Shown one piece after another: positions 16,591 through 26,519 of a stretch of 64,000 bases of DNA. The stretch lies in the NCBI GenBank assembly GCA_017468115.1, contig JAFUJS010000002.1, forward strand, positions 87,451-151,450, read 5' to 3'. The position numbers and the translations under genes were made by a program. Numbering within the stretch: the first letter of the stretch is position 1; each line of letters opens with the position of its first letter. The DNA is from Clostridia bacterium (GTDB lineage: Bacteria; Bacillota_A; Clostridia; Oscillospirales; CAG-272). The notes under the pieces are model-generated. The model did no database searches. It worked only from the letters and a program-made list of their open reading frames with translations, and was not told the DNA's origin.

Positions 16591-17483
16591 TGATACCTGT
16601 AATGAAGAAAATCAAGGTACAGGTGCCGGCAACCTCTGCCAATCTTGGCTCGGGCTTTGACTGTGCAGGCCTTGCCTATGATTTGTATAATGTGTTTGAA
16701 TTTGAGCCCATAAGCTCCGGTCTTATTATCAACGGCTGCGACGAAAAATATGCAGGCGAGGAAAATCCTGCGTATATCGCATATTCAGCCGTTTGTGAGA
16801 AAATTGGCGCACCTGTGTCTGTAAAAATCACAATTTTAGAAACAAATGTGCCTGTTTCAAGGGGTCTTGGCTCCTCTGCAACACTCATCTGTGCCGGTGC
16901 CTATGCCGCAAATCGAATATATGGTCAGCCTCTTTCCTGGGATGAGATTTTTGAAATCTGCACAGAAATAGAGGGGCACCCCGATAACGTCGCCCCTGCG
17001 CTTTTTGGCTCCTTCTGTACATCCCTTATTACAAACGGTAAGCCAAGGACAGTAAGATTCGAGGTTAGCCCAAAAATTCATTTTACCGTTCTAATCCCGA
17101 ATTTCGAGGTTAAAACTCACGATGCAAGAAGCGTGTTGCCCCACGAAATCGAAAGGGACGATGCAATTTATAATATGTCAAGAATTGCCCTCTTGCCATA
17201 CGCCTTTGAGAAGGGAGACTTTGACCTGCTCAAGGTTGTAACAAGAGACAGACTGCATCAGAAGTACAGAAAGAAGCTATTCAGAAATATTGACGATGTA
17301 AAAAAACAAGCCTACGAGTGTGGCGCAATTTCATTTATGATTAGCGGCGCCGGCTCAACCTGTCTTTGCTTGTCCGAGTCCCCTATTGAGAAGGAGCTGA
17401 ACGAGAAAATTTCAGCGCTTCCAAACGGATGGGTGGCAAGGGAGCTTCGCATTTCAGTAAATGGAACCAGAGAGGTGTTATAA
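16590..17483 (+). CDS. thrB: Homoserine kinase
   Basis: 297 residues. Phosphorylates homoserine for ThrC. It is a GHMP kinase: N-terminal VPATSANLGSGFDCAGLA, then the ATP motif PVSRGLGSSATLICAG. The ATG at 16590 overlaps the thrC stop; an in-frame ATG at 16602 (MKKIKVQVPATSAN) would match the family N-terminus better and cannot be excluded. The stop overlaps the next gene by one base. Confidence 0.95.
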   Translation: MIPVMKKIKVQVPATSANLGSGFDCAGLAYDLYNVFEFEPISSGLIINGCDEKYAGEENPAYIAYSAVCEKIGAPVSVKITILETNVPVSRGLGSSATLICAGAYAANRIYGQPLSWDEIFEICTEIEGHPDNVAPALFGSFCTSLITNGKPRTVRFEVSPKIHFTVLIPNFEVKTHDARSVLPHEIERDDAIYNMSRIALLPYAFEKGDFDLLKVVTRDRLHQKYRKKLFRNIDDVKKQAYECGAISFMISGAGSTCLCLSESPIEKELNEKISALPNGWVARELRISVNGTREVL

Positions 17484-17920
17484 TGCTTAGTAAGTATTTG
17501 CTTGTAGACAAGGAAATTTTGCCCTCGTACTACGAAAAGGTAATTGAAGCAAAGGCGCTTCTTAGTGCCGGCAAGGCAAAGGACGTTTCCGAGGCTACTA
17601 AAATGGTTGGCATTTCCCGTAGTACATACTACAAATACAAGGACTATGTTTTTGCGACAAATCAGGATACAGAGTGCAGAAAGGCAGTAATTTCCTTGAC
17701 TCTATACCACAAGTCCGGTGTTCTCAGCGAGGTTTTGAACACTCTTTCAAAAAATGGTGCAAACATTCTTACAATCACCCAAAACCTGCCTGTAAACAAA
17801 AGGGCGCACGTGGTTTTGTCAATTGATGTTTCTCACGTTTTTGGGGAAATCGGTGCGGTTAACGAAATGCTCACTAAAATTGACGGTGTTTCCAACGTAA
17901 AGCTGATAGCAATTGAATAG
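17483..17920 (+). CDS. HTH-ACT regulator (UPF0735/PheB type)
   Basis: 145 residues from ATG 17483, which overlaps the thrB stop (TAATG) and has AGAGGTG 5 nt upstream; longer in-frame starts lie inside thrB. An N-terminal helical part has an HTH-like DVSEATKMVGISRSTYYKYK. It is followed by an ACT domain (about residues 69-145, KAVISLTLYHKSGVLSEVLN). This is the UPF0735 family, of which B. subtilis PheB is the named member. Its place as third gene after thrC-thrB suggests it binds an amino acid, perhaps threonine, and acts on this pathway, but nothing in the sequence proves DNA binding. Confidence 0.88.
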   Translation: MLSKYLLVDKEILPSYYEKVIEAKALLSAGKAKDVSEATKMVGISRSTYYKYKDYVFATNQDTECRKAVISLTLYHKSGVLSEVLNTLSKNGANILTITQNLPVNKRAHVVLSIDVSHVFGEIGAVNEMLTKIDGVSNVKLIAIE

Positions 17921-17926
17921 TAAAAC

Positions 17927-17955
17927 AGGAGCAGACAAAAACTGCTCCTTTTTTA
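17927..17955 (+). terminator. Terminator of the thr operon
   Basis: Stem AGGAGCAG / CTGCTCCT with loop ACAAAAA, followed by TTTTTTAT. Confidence 0.9.
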
Positions 17956-17976
17956 TATAATAAATATAAACATATG

Positions 17977-18005
17977 TTGACAATTTGCCTATAAAGTGTT
18001 AAAAT
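17977..18005 (+). promoter_or_regulatory. Promoter of the discoidin-like lipoprotein gene
   Basis: TTGACA at 17977-17982, 17-nt spacer, TAAAAT at 18000-18005; the start codon is 45 nt downstream. Confidence 0.75.
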
Positions 18006-18049
18006 ATAGTTGCAAATAAGTGCATTTTGCACTAAACAAGGAGTACGTT

Positions 18050-20854
18050 ATGAAAAAACACATTTTAGCAATTTTAGTGGCTATTTTATGTATGTCACTT
18101 TTATTTGCTTTTGTTGCTTGTGGTGGCGGCGAGGATCCTGTCGATCCTGAAACCTGTGATCACGAGTGGGGCGAGTGGATTTATAATCCGGAGCCAACCT
18201 GTACAGAGCCGGGCGATAGAGCAAGGACCTGTACTATTTGCTATAAAGAGGAATCTGAGGCAGTTCCTGCACAGCACACCTGGGGCGATTGGAGTTATTC
18301 AACTGAGCCAACCTGTACTACCGGTGGCAGAGGCACAAGAACCTGTGATGCATGTGGCGCATCTGAAACTAATGATGTTCCTGCTAACGGACATGTTGAG
18401 GTTATAGTTGTACCGGAAAAGCTTCCTACCATAACTGAGGCAGGCTGCAGCAAGGGCTCAAAGTGCGACGTCTGCGATGAGGTTCTTGAGGAGTCCTTGA
18501 CATACGCAAGACTTGCTAACATTACAGGCAAGAGCGAAATTTCCTTTAAGAATGTTACAGATTTCTGGGCATTTAAGAAGGAAGCACTTTACGATGGCAA
18601 GACCAACGTAGGTACACACGCACAAAAGGGTAAGGATTACAGCTATATCTTCGATTTTAAGAATCCTGCATACATCACCGATATTATTATCGAATGTAAT
18701 GGCGAGGGTACACTTAAGGCAGGCGGTAATATTTCCCCTATTGCATACAACACTAAGGCAATTAATATTGTTATCTACACAATTAGCGAGCTTGGCACAG
18801 ATGGCAAGCCTGTTTACAAAATGTACTACGAAACAGGCAGAGTAGATACATCAGCGCTCACACAGGTTAAGATTTCCGAGCTTACAGGCGAGGGAGTTAA
18901 TAAATTTGAGGAGCCTGTACACGCAAGCAGAGTTGAGCTTCAAATTTTTGATGGTACAAACAGCGGCTCTGAGTACATTTGGGAATTTGATATTCAAGGC
19001 TCCGTTCTCGAAACAGCATGCGATGTAAACGGACACCAATACGGTGGCGCAGTTGTTGAAAGTGAGCCATACTGCGAATACGACGGTAACGTAGACACAC
19101 TTCATGACGGTCTTAAGAAGTGGACTTGCACAGTTTGCGGAGAGGAAAAGACCGAAACCATCAAGGCTGAGCACAGCTTCCCTGATGAATATGAGGAGCT
19201 TGAGCCACCTATCTGCGGCTATGATGGCATTGAGTCCAGAGACTGCGTAAATTGCGGATATATGGACACAAGACCAATTCCGATGGTTCAAGACCATGAT
19301 TGGTCTGATTGGCAGGTTGTAGGCTCAATTACCTGCGCAAGCGGCGGTACAAGAGAAAGATACTGCCAAAACTCCGGCTGTAATGAACGTCAAGAGGAAA
19401 ACGTTGCAGCAGGCACACACCTTAATGTTGTAACAGAAGGCGCTAAGGCTCCAACAGCAGAGGAAGAGGGCGCAACCGGCAAGACATATTGCACAATTTG
19501 TAAAGAGGTTATTTCCGAGTCCTACGTAATTACAAAGCTGATAAATCAATCACTATCTGCTTCTGCATCCTCCAGCTCATGGGCAGTTATTGCTGATTAC
19601 ATGAAGGATGGAGATATGACTACTGGCGCAACAGGCTATGGTAATGCGGTTAAGGAAACAACCAATACCTTGACTTGGGCAACACCTGTATCTGTTAATA
19701 GAGTAAGGCTTTACTTTAGTGGAGATGCGACAGGAAAGAACATAGGTCGTGATCTGTCAGGTCAGCTTGCTAACACAAATCCTAATGCAACCTTGACAGT
19801 TGTAATCTTCGGTGCTGACAACATGGTTGTTAAGACCGAGACCATAAATACAAAGGATCTTACAGAATACACAATTAACCTTGACGAAACTACACAAATT
19901 TCCAAGATCAATGTTGTAAATCTTCACAACTGGAACGCTTCCTTGTGTGTTAACGTTTGGGAGGTTGAGGCACTTGATGGCGGCGTTGTAACCGACGATG
20001 TTGTTTGCGAGCACGAAATGGAAGGCTGGCAAGAGATTGAACCTGCAAAATGTGGTGCTGACGGTCTTAAGAGAAATGATTGCACACTTTGCGACTACTT
20101 TGTGGAAGAGGTTATTCCAATGCCAACCCCTCACTCTTGGAGCGAATGGACCAATAGCGCAGGCTTTAGCTGCACAAACGGCGGCACAAGAGAAAGAACC
20201 TGCCAAAATACAGACTGTGGCATTACAGATACGCAGACAGTTGTGGCTGGCGACCATATTGAGCTTGTAACAACAGGCGCAAAGGAACCGACTGTGATCG
20301 AGGCTGGCTCAACAGGTACAACGACATGCACAGCTTGCGGCGATACAGTTTCAGAAGCAATCGAAATTCCAAAGCTTGATAATAAGGCTTCCTCTGCAAC
20401 AGTAGAGTCTAACGGTAAGTGGCCAATTACAGGACCGGATTGGGATGCACCTGATACAAGACCATATCTTAACGATGGTGATATGAACACAGGTATAACA
20501 GCAAACTCATCTGAACGTTCAACCACACATACACTTACATGGGCAAACGCTGTAACTGTAGATACAATTAAGCTTTATTTCAGTGGAGACACAACAAATA
20601 AAACTGTAGGATATCAAAAGAGCTTCCTTGATAACACAAACCCAGATACAACCATTACAGTTAATGTCTATAACGGAGAGACCATTGTAAAGACAGTAGT
20701 TATCAACACAAAGGATCTAACAGAGTATACTATAGACCTTGGTGCTGCTACAGAAATTACAAAGATCACACTTGAGGTTTATACTGGATGGGATGGTGCT
20801 AAGGCTGCCAACATTTGGGAGTGCCAAGCATACACAAAATATGTAGCTGAATAA
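18050..20854 (+). CDS. Lipoprotein with Cys-ribbon and discoidin-like repeats
   Basis: 934 residues from ATG 18050 (AAGGAG 7 nt upstream). The signal sequence ends in a lipobox FVAC with the lipidated cysteine at C24, so it should sit on the outer face of the membrane. Modules alternate. Ribbon repeats of the form HEWGEW..PTCTEPG..RTCTIC occupy ~residues 35-150, 320-490 and 645-770. Three beta-rich F5/8 (discoidin)-like domains occupy about residues 157-320, 497-644 and 777-934. The last two are alike (TLTWATPVSVNRVRLYFSGD and TLTWANAVTVDTIKLYFSGD), so they arose by duplication. No catalytic domain is seen. A carbohydrate- or surface-binding role is inferred. It stands alone between a promoter and a terminator. 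Confidence 0.8.
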   Translation: MKKHILAILVAILCMSLLFAFVACGGGEDPVDPETCDHEWGEWIYNPEPTCTEPGDRARTCTICYKEESEAVPAQHTWGDWSYSTEPTCTTGGRGTRTCDACGASETNDVPANGHVEVIVVPEKLPTITEAGCSKGSKCDVCDEVLEESLTYARLANITGKSEISFKNVTDFWAFKKEALYDGKTNVGTHAQKGKDYSYIFDFKNPAYITDIIIECNGEGTLKAGGNISPIAYNTKAINIVIYTISELGTDGKPVYKMYYETGRVDTSALTQVKISELTGEGVNKFEEPVHASRVELQIFDGTNSGSEYIWEFDIQGSVLETACDVNGHQYGGAVVESEPYCEYDGNVDTLHDGLKKWTCTVCGEEKTETIKAEHSFPDEYEELEPPICGYDGIESRDCVNCGYMDTRPIPMVQDHDWSDWQVVGSITCASGGTRERYCQNSGCNERQEENVAAGTHLNVVTEGAKAPTAEEEGATGKTYCTICKEVISESYVITKLINQSLSASASSSSWAVIADYMKDGDMTTGATGYGNAVKETTNTLTWATPVSVNRVRLYFSGDATGKNIGRDLSGQLANTNPNATLTVVIFGADNMVVKTETINTKDLTEYTINLDETTQISKINVVNLHNWNASLCVNVWEVEALDGGVVTDDVVCEHEMEGWQEIEPAKCGADGLKRNDCTLCDYFVEEVIPMPTPHSWSEWTNSAGFSCTNGGTRERTCQNTDCGITDTQTVVAGDHIELVTTGAKEPTVIEAGSTGTTTCTACGDTVSEAIEIPKLDNKASSATVESNGKWPITGPDWDAPDTRPYLNDGDMNTGITANSSERSTTHTLTWANAVTVDTIKLYFSGDTTNKTVGYQKSFLDNTNPDTTITVNVYNGETIVKTVVINTKDLTEYTIDLGAATEITKITLEVYTGWDGAKAANIWECQAYTKYVAE

Positions 20855-20861
20855 TAAAACA

Positions 20862-20893
20862 AAAGCAACCGACCAAAAGTCGGTTGCTTTTTA
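20862..20893 (+). terminator. Terminator of the lipoprotein gene
   Basis: Stem AAGCAACCGAC / GTCGGTTGCTT, loop CAAAA, then TTTTTATAT. Confidence 0.9.
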
Positions 20894-20898
20894 TATGC

Positions 20899-20928
20899 AA
20901 AAGGGCTACCGAGAGGGTAGCCCTTTTT
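20899..20928 (-). terminator. Terminator of the MacB-type transporter gene
   Basis: Stem AAAAGGGCTACC / GGTAGCCCTTTT with loop GAGAG between the converging genes. Works on the minus strand and probably on both. Confidence 0.8.
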
Positions 20929-20931
20929 TGA

Positions 20932-23781
20932 TTATTCGGTTCTAAGTGCAATAACAGGGTCTTTCTTAGATGCCATGCTTGATGGAACAAGACCTGCAAT
21001 AAGTGTAAGTCCCATGCTGATAAGCACAAGTACGACTGCAGATACAGGGTCAAGGGCAGCCTGTAGGGTCGCAATTCCTGTCAATGAGTATAGAATAACA
21101 TTAATCACAATGTTAAGCAGTAACGTTGCGCCAATACCAATCATACCGGCGATAAAGCCGACGATAAGTGTTTCTGCGTTGAACACACGGGAAATATCCT
21201 TCTTTGATGCACCGATAGCACGCAAAATACCAATTTCCTTTGTTCTTTCAAGAACTGAAATGTAGGTAATAATACCAATCATAATTGAAGAAACGATAAG
21301 AGAAATAGATACAAACGCAACAAGCACATATGTGATAGCGTCAACTATTGTGGTAACAGAGGACATAAGGGCAGCCACTGTGTCGGAGTAAGTGATTTTA
21401 TCAGCCTTGTCAGTCTGTGCATCGTTGTAGGCTGTAATCTCGTTGTTTATAACCTCTTTTGCATCAAAATCCTTAGGATAAATGAGGATAGCCTTTGGCT
21501 TGTCAAGATTAATATAGCCAATCTCACTCATAACCTCATCGTAGGTTTGGTTGTCCAGCATATAGTTCATAATCTTAAGCAGATTTTCATCACTTTCATA
21601 AGGAAAAATCTGGCTTGTAAACATCTTGAGCATCGGTAGCTGTGCCGCAGAAAAGCCACCATATGGTGCATTGTCCAAAACCGCACTGAAGGCATCGCCT
21701 AAGGAAGCCTTAATAATGTTCATCTTTTGCGCAGTTGTCATTTGGTCAACGTAAGGTGCCACCTGTTGATTTGCTGAAAGCATAGCATCAATATAGGTCA
21801 TATCAGGCTCTTCCTTTTCAAATGGAAGACCGGAAATTAAGCTGTGTGTCTTGTTTTTCTCTTGCGCTTTTACAACAGGACTGTTGTTAGAAAGGTCAAG
21901 CACCTTGCTCATAAGAGCAGAGGTATAACCGATTGAGCCGATAACGGCAGAATCGTCATTTGGCTTAACAATACCGACAATCTTAACCTTCATAGCAGTT
22001 GAGTCCTCGGAAACAACGAAATCGGTAAGGTCAGCTCTTTTGATAATGTGTCCATTTTCGTCAAGAGTGTACTTTTCACTTTCGGGAAGAACCATAAATT
22101 CGTAGCCTAAAAGATCAGAGGTGGAATATTGCGCCTCGGGAATCTTGTACTTTTCGTCCTCGCTCTTGCTCTCGTCCTTTTGGTCAGCCACCCAAGAATG
22201 CAATTCTTGAATGTTTCTGATGCCAAGAATATAGAGAATAAAGTCAGAAACCTGATTGTTCTTGTCAACTATGAGCACAACCTCGTTTTCCTGTCCGTCC
22301 TCAGTTGGAAAACGTCCGTCAACAAGCTGATATTGACCCTCAATATAATCACGGTCGCCAACAAGCTCACTCCAAGCATTTCCGCCAATCATATCCATTG
22401 AGGAGGCGGAGCCGCCAAACATAGCACCAAGGTCAAGCTCATTCATAAGGTCTCCAAGACCGTCAAGGTTCTCAAAGCTACCAACAACCTTGCCATCGTC
22501 CCCCTTGATAATGGTAAACGCATTCAAGGTTGCATCGTAGGTGTATTTAATATCGGTGGAATTAGACTCTATAACCGTTTCCTTGTCGATTATATTCCCG
22601 TCCTCGTCCTTTTCAATACCGATTATATAATCCTTCAGCTTTTCAAGGTTATTCTTTGTCATGCCGGTAGAAAAGGCATTCATAACCTTAATCATAATAT
22701 CGCTGGAATAAATAGTGTCCTTGTCGTATTCGTCACGCTCGGAGCCACCCATAAAGGAGCCAAGCAGCGTCATTGTGTCCATAGAGCTTTCGTTGATTTG
22801 CACAGGGTAGGATGCCATTGTGCTTTCCTCAACGCTGTTAATATAAACATTAACACCTGTGGAAACAGAAAGAATAAGTGCAATACCGATAATACCGATA
22901 GAGCCTGCAAAGGAGGTAAGGAATGTGCGTCCCTTCTTAGTTAACAGATTGTTAAGTGAAAGGGCAAGAGCTGTAAAGAAGGACATGGATGCCATCTTTT
23001 TCTTGCTTTTAGCCCTGTCATGCTTTTTAGAGCCTCTTATCTCCTTGCCGTCCTTGATAACCGCAGGATCAACAAAGGCTTGATTTCTGCCCTCTGTTGC
23101 GGAGCAGTAAGGATTAGAGTCGCTTATTACATTACCGTCAAGTAAATTGATAATTCTTGTGGAATATTCCTTTGCAAGGTCAGGGTTGTGAGTTACCATA
23201 ACAACCAGCTTGTCCCTGGAAATTTCCTTAAGAAGCTCCATAACCTGCACGCTCGTTTCGGAGTCTAGCGCACCGGTTGGCTCGTCAGCCAAAAGAATGT
23301 CAGGGTCGTTAACAAGAGCACGTGCAATAGCAACCCTTTGCATCTGTCCACCGGACATTTGGTTAGGCTTTTTATTGATTTGGTCCCCAAGACCAACGGT
23401 CTCTAGCGCTTCGATAGCGCGTCTTTTTCTTTCCTTGGAGGAAACACCTGAAATAGTCAGCGCCAGCTCAACATTTTGCAAAACCGTCTGGTGTGGAATT
23501 AGATTATAGCTTTGGAAAATAAAGCCGATAGAGTGGTTTCTGTATGTATCCCAATCTCTGTCCTTAAATTCCTTTGTGGACTTGCCCCTGATAATAAGGT
23601 CGCCACTTGTATATTGGTCAAGACCACCGATGATATTAAGCAGGGTTGTCTTACCGCATCCACTTTGACCGAGAATAGATACGAATTCACTTTTGCGAAA
23701 CTCCAGCGAAACACCACGGAGCGCGTGGACAGTAGTATCGCCCGTAACATATTGCTTGGTAATTTCCTTAAGCTGTAGCAT
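20932..23781 (-). CDS. MacB-type ABC transporter, ATPase fused to permease
   Basis: 949 residues. Residues 1-230 are a LolD/MacB-like ATPase: Walker [17 protein letters not shown], signature [17 protein letters not shown], Walker [17 protein letters not shown] first membrane span follows at about residues 280-310. A large extracytoplasmic region (about 310-830) comes next, then three C-terminal FtsX-type spans ([20 protein letters not shown] and two more). MacB-like proteins use ATP at the inside to move a periplasmic or outside domain rather than to pump across the bilayer. Substrate unknown; antimicrobial-peptide resistance, lipoprotein or peptide release are all possible. It is monocistronic, on the minus strand, with no adjacent two-component system or membrane-fusion partner. 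Confidence 0.9.
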   Translation of the reverse strand: MLQLKEITKQYVTGDTTVHALRGVSLEFRKSEFVSILGQSGCGKTTLLNIIGGLDQYTSGDLIIRGKSTKEFKDRDWDTYRNHSIGFIFQSYNLIPHQTVLQNVELALTISGVSSKERKRRAIEALETVGLGDQINKKPNQMSGGQMQRVAIARALVNDPDILLADEPTGALDSETSVQVMELLKEISRDKLVVMVTHNPDLAKEYSTRIINLLDGNVISDSNPYCSATEGRNQAFVDPAVIKDGKEIRGSKKHDRAKSKKKMASMSFFTALALSLNNLLTKKGRTFLTSFAGSIGIIGIALILSVSTGVNVYINSVEESTMASYPVQINESSMDTMTLLGSFMGGSERDEYDKDTIYSSDIMIKVMNAFSTGMTKNNLEKLKDYIIGIEKDEDGNIIDKETVIESNSTDIKYTYDATLNAFTIIKGDDGKVVGSFENLDGLGDLMNELDLGAMFGGSASSMDMIGGNAWSELVGDRDYIEGQYQLVDGRFPTEDGQENEVVLIVDKNNQVSDFILYILGIRNIQELHSWVADQKDESKSEDEKYKIPEAQYSTSDLLGYEFMVLPESEKYTLDENGHIIKRADLTDFVVSEDSTAMKVKIVGIVKPNDDSAVIGSIGYTSALMSKVLDLSNNSPVVKAQEKNKTHSLISGLPFEKEEPDMTYIDAMLSANQQVAPYVDQMTTAQKMNIIKASLGDAFSAVLDNAPYGGFSAAQLPMLKMFTSQIFPYESDENLLKIMNYMLDNQTYDEVMSEIGYINLDKPKAILIYPKDFDAKEVINNEITAYNDAQTDKADKITYSDTVAALMSSVTTIVDAITYVLVAFVSISLIVSSIMIGIITYISVLERTKEIGILRAIGASKKDISRVFNAETLIVGFIAGMIGIGATLLLNIVINVILYSLTGIATLQAALDPVSAVVLVLISMGLTLIAGLVPSSMASKKDPVIALRTE

Positions 23782-23816
23782 ATGTGCTTACCCCCTTTTG
23801 ATAAAAAGATAATACT

Positions 23817-23845
23817 ATTATAATAATAAAAAAATACCATGTCAA
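23817..23845 (-). promoter_or_regulatory. Consensus promoter of the MacB-type gene
   Basis: On the minus strand: TTGACA (23845-23840), 17-nt spacer, TATAAT (23822-23817). A full match to the sigma-A consensus. Confidence 0.85.
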
Positions 23846-23906
23846 CAAATTGTAAGAAATTTTTACAAAACGAACACGAAATAATCACATAAAGAAAATT
23901 AAAGCC

Positions 23907-23935
23907 TTGATATTCCTCTTATAATATGCTATTAT
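23907..23935 (+). promoter_or_regulatory. Promoter of the GH29-like/deacetylase pair
   Basis: TTGATA at 23907-23912, 17-nt spacer, TATTAT at 23930-23935, followed by an unusually long leader of ~108 nt with a GC-rich stretch (near 23996-24035) before the ATG at 24050. Confidence 0.6.
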
Positions 23936-24049
23936 AATATGTAGAATAAACTTCACCTAAACGAGGGGAATATTTCAAAAAAATCAACGATAAAGGCGGG
24001 GCGTTGTGCGTTCCAAATCGGTTCGCTTCGCTTCCAAAGGGGGAATAAA

Positions 24050-24961
24050 ATGGATAGGACAAAATGGTTTAGAGAGGCAGGCTATGGAATATTCTGCCAT
24101 TGGACTACAAAAACTCTTCCAAAATCCGGGGACAAAAAGCCACACTCACAGGCTATCTTAGATTTTGATGTAGACACCTTTACACAGCAAATTATCGACA
24201 CAGGGGCACGCTTTTTGTTCTTTACAATCACTCACTCCGATATGTATTTACCCTTTCCGCTTAAGGAGCTGGAGAAGCTGACTCCCGGTTATACCTCGCA
24301 AAGGGATTTGATTAACGAAATATATGAAAGATTAAGTCCTCACGGCATAAAGCTTTGCGTTTATTTTAACGGCGACGGACAGACAAGCTCCCAGTGGCAA
24401 AAGCTTACAAATCAAAAACAAGAACCGAAGCTGCATGCGGAGTACTGCTATAAAATAGCGGAGGCAATTTCCAAAAAATACGGCGATAAAATATGCGGCT
24501 GGTGGATTGACTGCTGCTACGAGCCTGGAATTTGCGGAGGCATCGGTACAAGATACGATTATCAAAGATATGCCGATGCAATGAGGGCAGGAAATCCAAA
24601 TTCCATTGTAGCCTTCAACTTCAGAGGCGTTGAGCCTTGGGGAAGCGAGTGGGGACGTGGAATATCAGACTATCAGGCAGGCGAGGAAAACGACCTTACC
24701 TTCTACCCAAACGGACCCTTCTCGGGCGAGGGTGGTACACAATGGTTTGCTCTTTGCTGGATGGACAAATATTGGGTTCACGAAACAGAGGGAGAGCCTG
24801 TACCTGTTCACTCCAACGAAAAGGTGCTTGAATATGTCAAAAAGGTAAAAAAGGGCGGGGGCGTGTTTGCTTATAACGTTGCACCCTACCAAGAGGGACA
24901 CATTTCTGATAAGACAATGGAGCAGCTATTGTGGCTGAAAAATAACGGGATTTTAGATTAA
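24050..24961 (+). CDS. Alpha-L-fucosidase-like (GH29-type) hydrolase
   Basis: 303 residues, no signal peptide, so probably cytoplasmic. The start WFREAGYGIFCHWTTKTLP matches the W(F/M)xxAKFGxFxHWG opening of GH29 fucosidases. The TIM-barrel core has FLFFTITHSDMY (compare the family's TxKHHDGF) and KICGWWIDCCYEP, where the Asp matches the GH29 nucleophile position. It is shorter than classical GH29 enzymes (about 420-600 residues) because the C-terminal beta domain is missing. The KHHDGF motif is degenerate (THSDMY), so activity and substrate may differ. AAAGGGGG lies upstream of the ATG; the next gene, a deacetylase lipoprotein, begins 9 nt after the stop. Confidence 0.7.
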   Translation: MDRTKWFREAGYGIFCHWTTKTLPKSGDKKPHSQAILDFDVDTFTQQIIDTGARFLFFTITHSDMYLPFPLKELEKLTPGYTSQRDLINEIYERLSPHGIKLCVYFNGDGQTSSQWQKLTNQKQEPKLHAEYCYKIAEAISKKYGDKICGWWIDCCYEPGICGGIGTRYDYQRYADAMRAGNPNSIVAFNFRGVEPWGSEWGRGISDYQAGEENDLTFYPNGPFSGEGGTQWFALCWMDKYWVHETEGEPVPVHSNEKVLEYVKKVKKGGGVFAYNVAPYQEGHISDKTMEQLLWLKNNGILD

Positions 24962-24970
24962 GGAGTACAT

Positions 24971-26491
24971 ATGAAAAATAAAATAATTTCGCTATTACTT
25001 GTTGTAATAATGCTGTTTTCTCTTGCTTCCTGTGCGCTTCCACCACTTGGCAGCACAGATACAGGGTCGGGCGAAACAGGCTCCGGCGGTAGCAATACAG
25101 GCTCAAGCCAAACCACAGGCTCCGGCGGTACATCCGATGGAACAACAGATGACAACCAAACAGTTACACCATCATATTTCCCTGATAAGATTAAATATGA
25201 GGCAACCACAACCCCTGACGGAACGAAAATAAATTACACTAGCAATTACAGCGTGTTTGCACCGGAATTTACAAAGTATTATCACGGCTACAAGGCAGCC
25301 TTGTCAATGACCTTTGATGATGGTTATGAGCTTACAACAGGACAAATTGTATCTGATGAGTTTGAAAAGTATGGTATTTTCCGTGGAACAGCGATGCTAT
25401 GGGTTTCCTGCATAAACAATGATACTGCCATTAACACGTGGAACAGTGTCTTTGCAAGAGGCTATATGGATGCAGGCTGTCATAGCTGGAGTCATGATGA
25501 CCCGCGAACTGCCGAATCAAGTACTTACGAGCATGAAATTAAGGACGCTATTGAATGGCTAAGATTAAAATTTCCCGGACAAAGAGTTCTTACATATGCA
25601 GCACCTCTTGCTCAAATGAGCGACCCATACATGGAATATCTTGATGACCTTGTGATAAGCAATCGTATGGAAGGAAACGGTACTAATAATGTTGCAAGCG
25701 ACAGCTTTAATATTTATTATGTGTCTGCTGTATCCAATAACACAAGGACATCTTCCGAAACAATCAAAAGTAAGCTAAACGAGGCAGTAACAAACGGAAA
25801 CTGGATGGTTGAGCTGTTTCATGGCGTAAAGCCTACCGCTAGCGACTTGGATATGAGTGAGTCCGCCTTCAAGAGCCATGTATATTACCTGTACAGCAAT
25901 TATAGAGATGATATTTGGTTTGGCTCTTTCGAGGATGTTTCTGTGTACATCAAGCAATGTCAAAATGCAAAAATTAAATATACCGCATGCGACAGAGAAT
26001 CCTTAACCTTTACAATAGAGAGTCCGCTTGATAAGGAAATATATAACATTCCAATGTCAATGAAGGTTTATCTCCCGAATTTTGTTGATTCTGCATACGC
26101 AACAGTTAATGGCGAATATCAGCCACTTACTGTATCTAAGGATTATAACAAGGGTGGAGCCTTGTACGTAACTGTGCTTGACATTCCTGTAAACGATGCC
26201 GAGGTTAAGGTATACATCGGTGGTAACAAGCAGTACAGAAACGGCTGTGGCACACACATCTATGTAATTAATGAGGTTGTGGAGCCGACACACGACAGTC
26301 TTGGCTATACAGAAAAGATTTGCTCAAGATGTGATCACACCTATAAATTACTATACACTTCAACCTTCTGCGATTTCACAGGAGAGGTTGAAGAGGTTTG
26401 TGCAACAACTGATGATATGCTTGGCTACTCCAAGGTTTACTGCACACATTGCGACAAATTCAAGGTTGTAAAAACCTATACTCTTGAATAA
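24971..26491 (+). CDS. Polysaccharide deacetylase-like lipoprotein
   Basis: 506 residues. Signal sequence with lipobox LASC (C21), then a Gly/Ser/Thr-rich linker to about residue 65, then a NodB-type domain. TFDDG (about residue 114) gives the metal-binding and base aspartates, and HSWSHDD the metal histidines, so a CE4 deacetylase fold is well supported. The C-terminal ~90 residues carry two CxxC ribbons (ICSRCDHTYKL and YCTHCDKF) like those in the LRR and discoidin proteins of this window. Likely substrate: N- or O-acetyl groups of cell-wall or extracellular glycans, acting outside the membrane. SD AAGGAG lies 6 nt before the ATG. Second gene of a two-gene unit with the GH29-like protein. 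Confidence 0.85.
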   Translation: MKNKIISLLLVVIMLFSLASCALPPLGSTDTGSGETGSGGSNTGSSQTTGSGGTSDGTTDDNQTVTPSYFPDKIKYEATTTPDGTKINYTSNYSVFAPEFTKYYHGYKAALSMTFDDGYELTTGQIVSDEFEKYGIFRGTAMLWVSCINNDTAINTWNSVFARGYMDAGCHSWSHDDPRTAESSTYEHEIKDAIEWLRLKFPGQRVLTYAAPLAQMSDPYMEYLDDLVISNRMEGNGTNNVASDSFNIYYVSAVSNNTRTSSETIKSKLNEAVTNGNWMVELFHGVKPTASDLDMSESAFKSHVYYLYSNYRDDIWFGSFEDVSVYIKQCQNAKIKYTACDRESLTFTIESPLDKEIYNIPMSMKVYLPNFVDSAYATVNGEYQPLTVSKDYNKGGALYVTVLDIPVNDAEVKVYIGGNKQYRNGCGTHIYVINEVVEPTHDSLGYTEKICSRCDHTYKLLYTSTFCDFTGEVEEVCATTDDMLGYSKVYCTHCDKFKVVKTYTLE

Positions 26492-26492
26492 C

Positions 26493-26519
26493 AAAAAAGC
26501 ACCAAACGGTGCTTTTTTA
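26493..26519. terminator. Bidirectional terminator
   Basis: Stem AAAAAAGCACC / GGTGCTTTTTT with loop AAAC between converging genes; the T-run overlaps the stop codon of the minus-strand gene. Confidence 0.9.
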
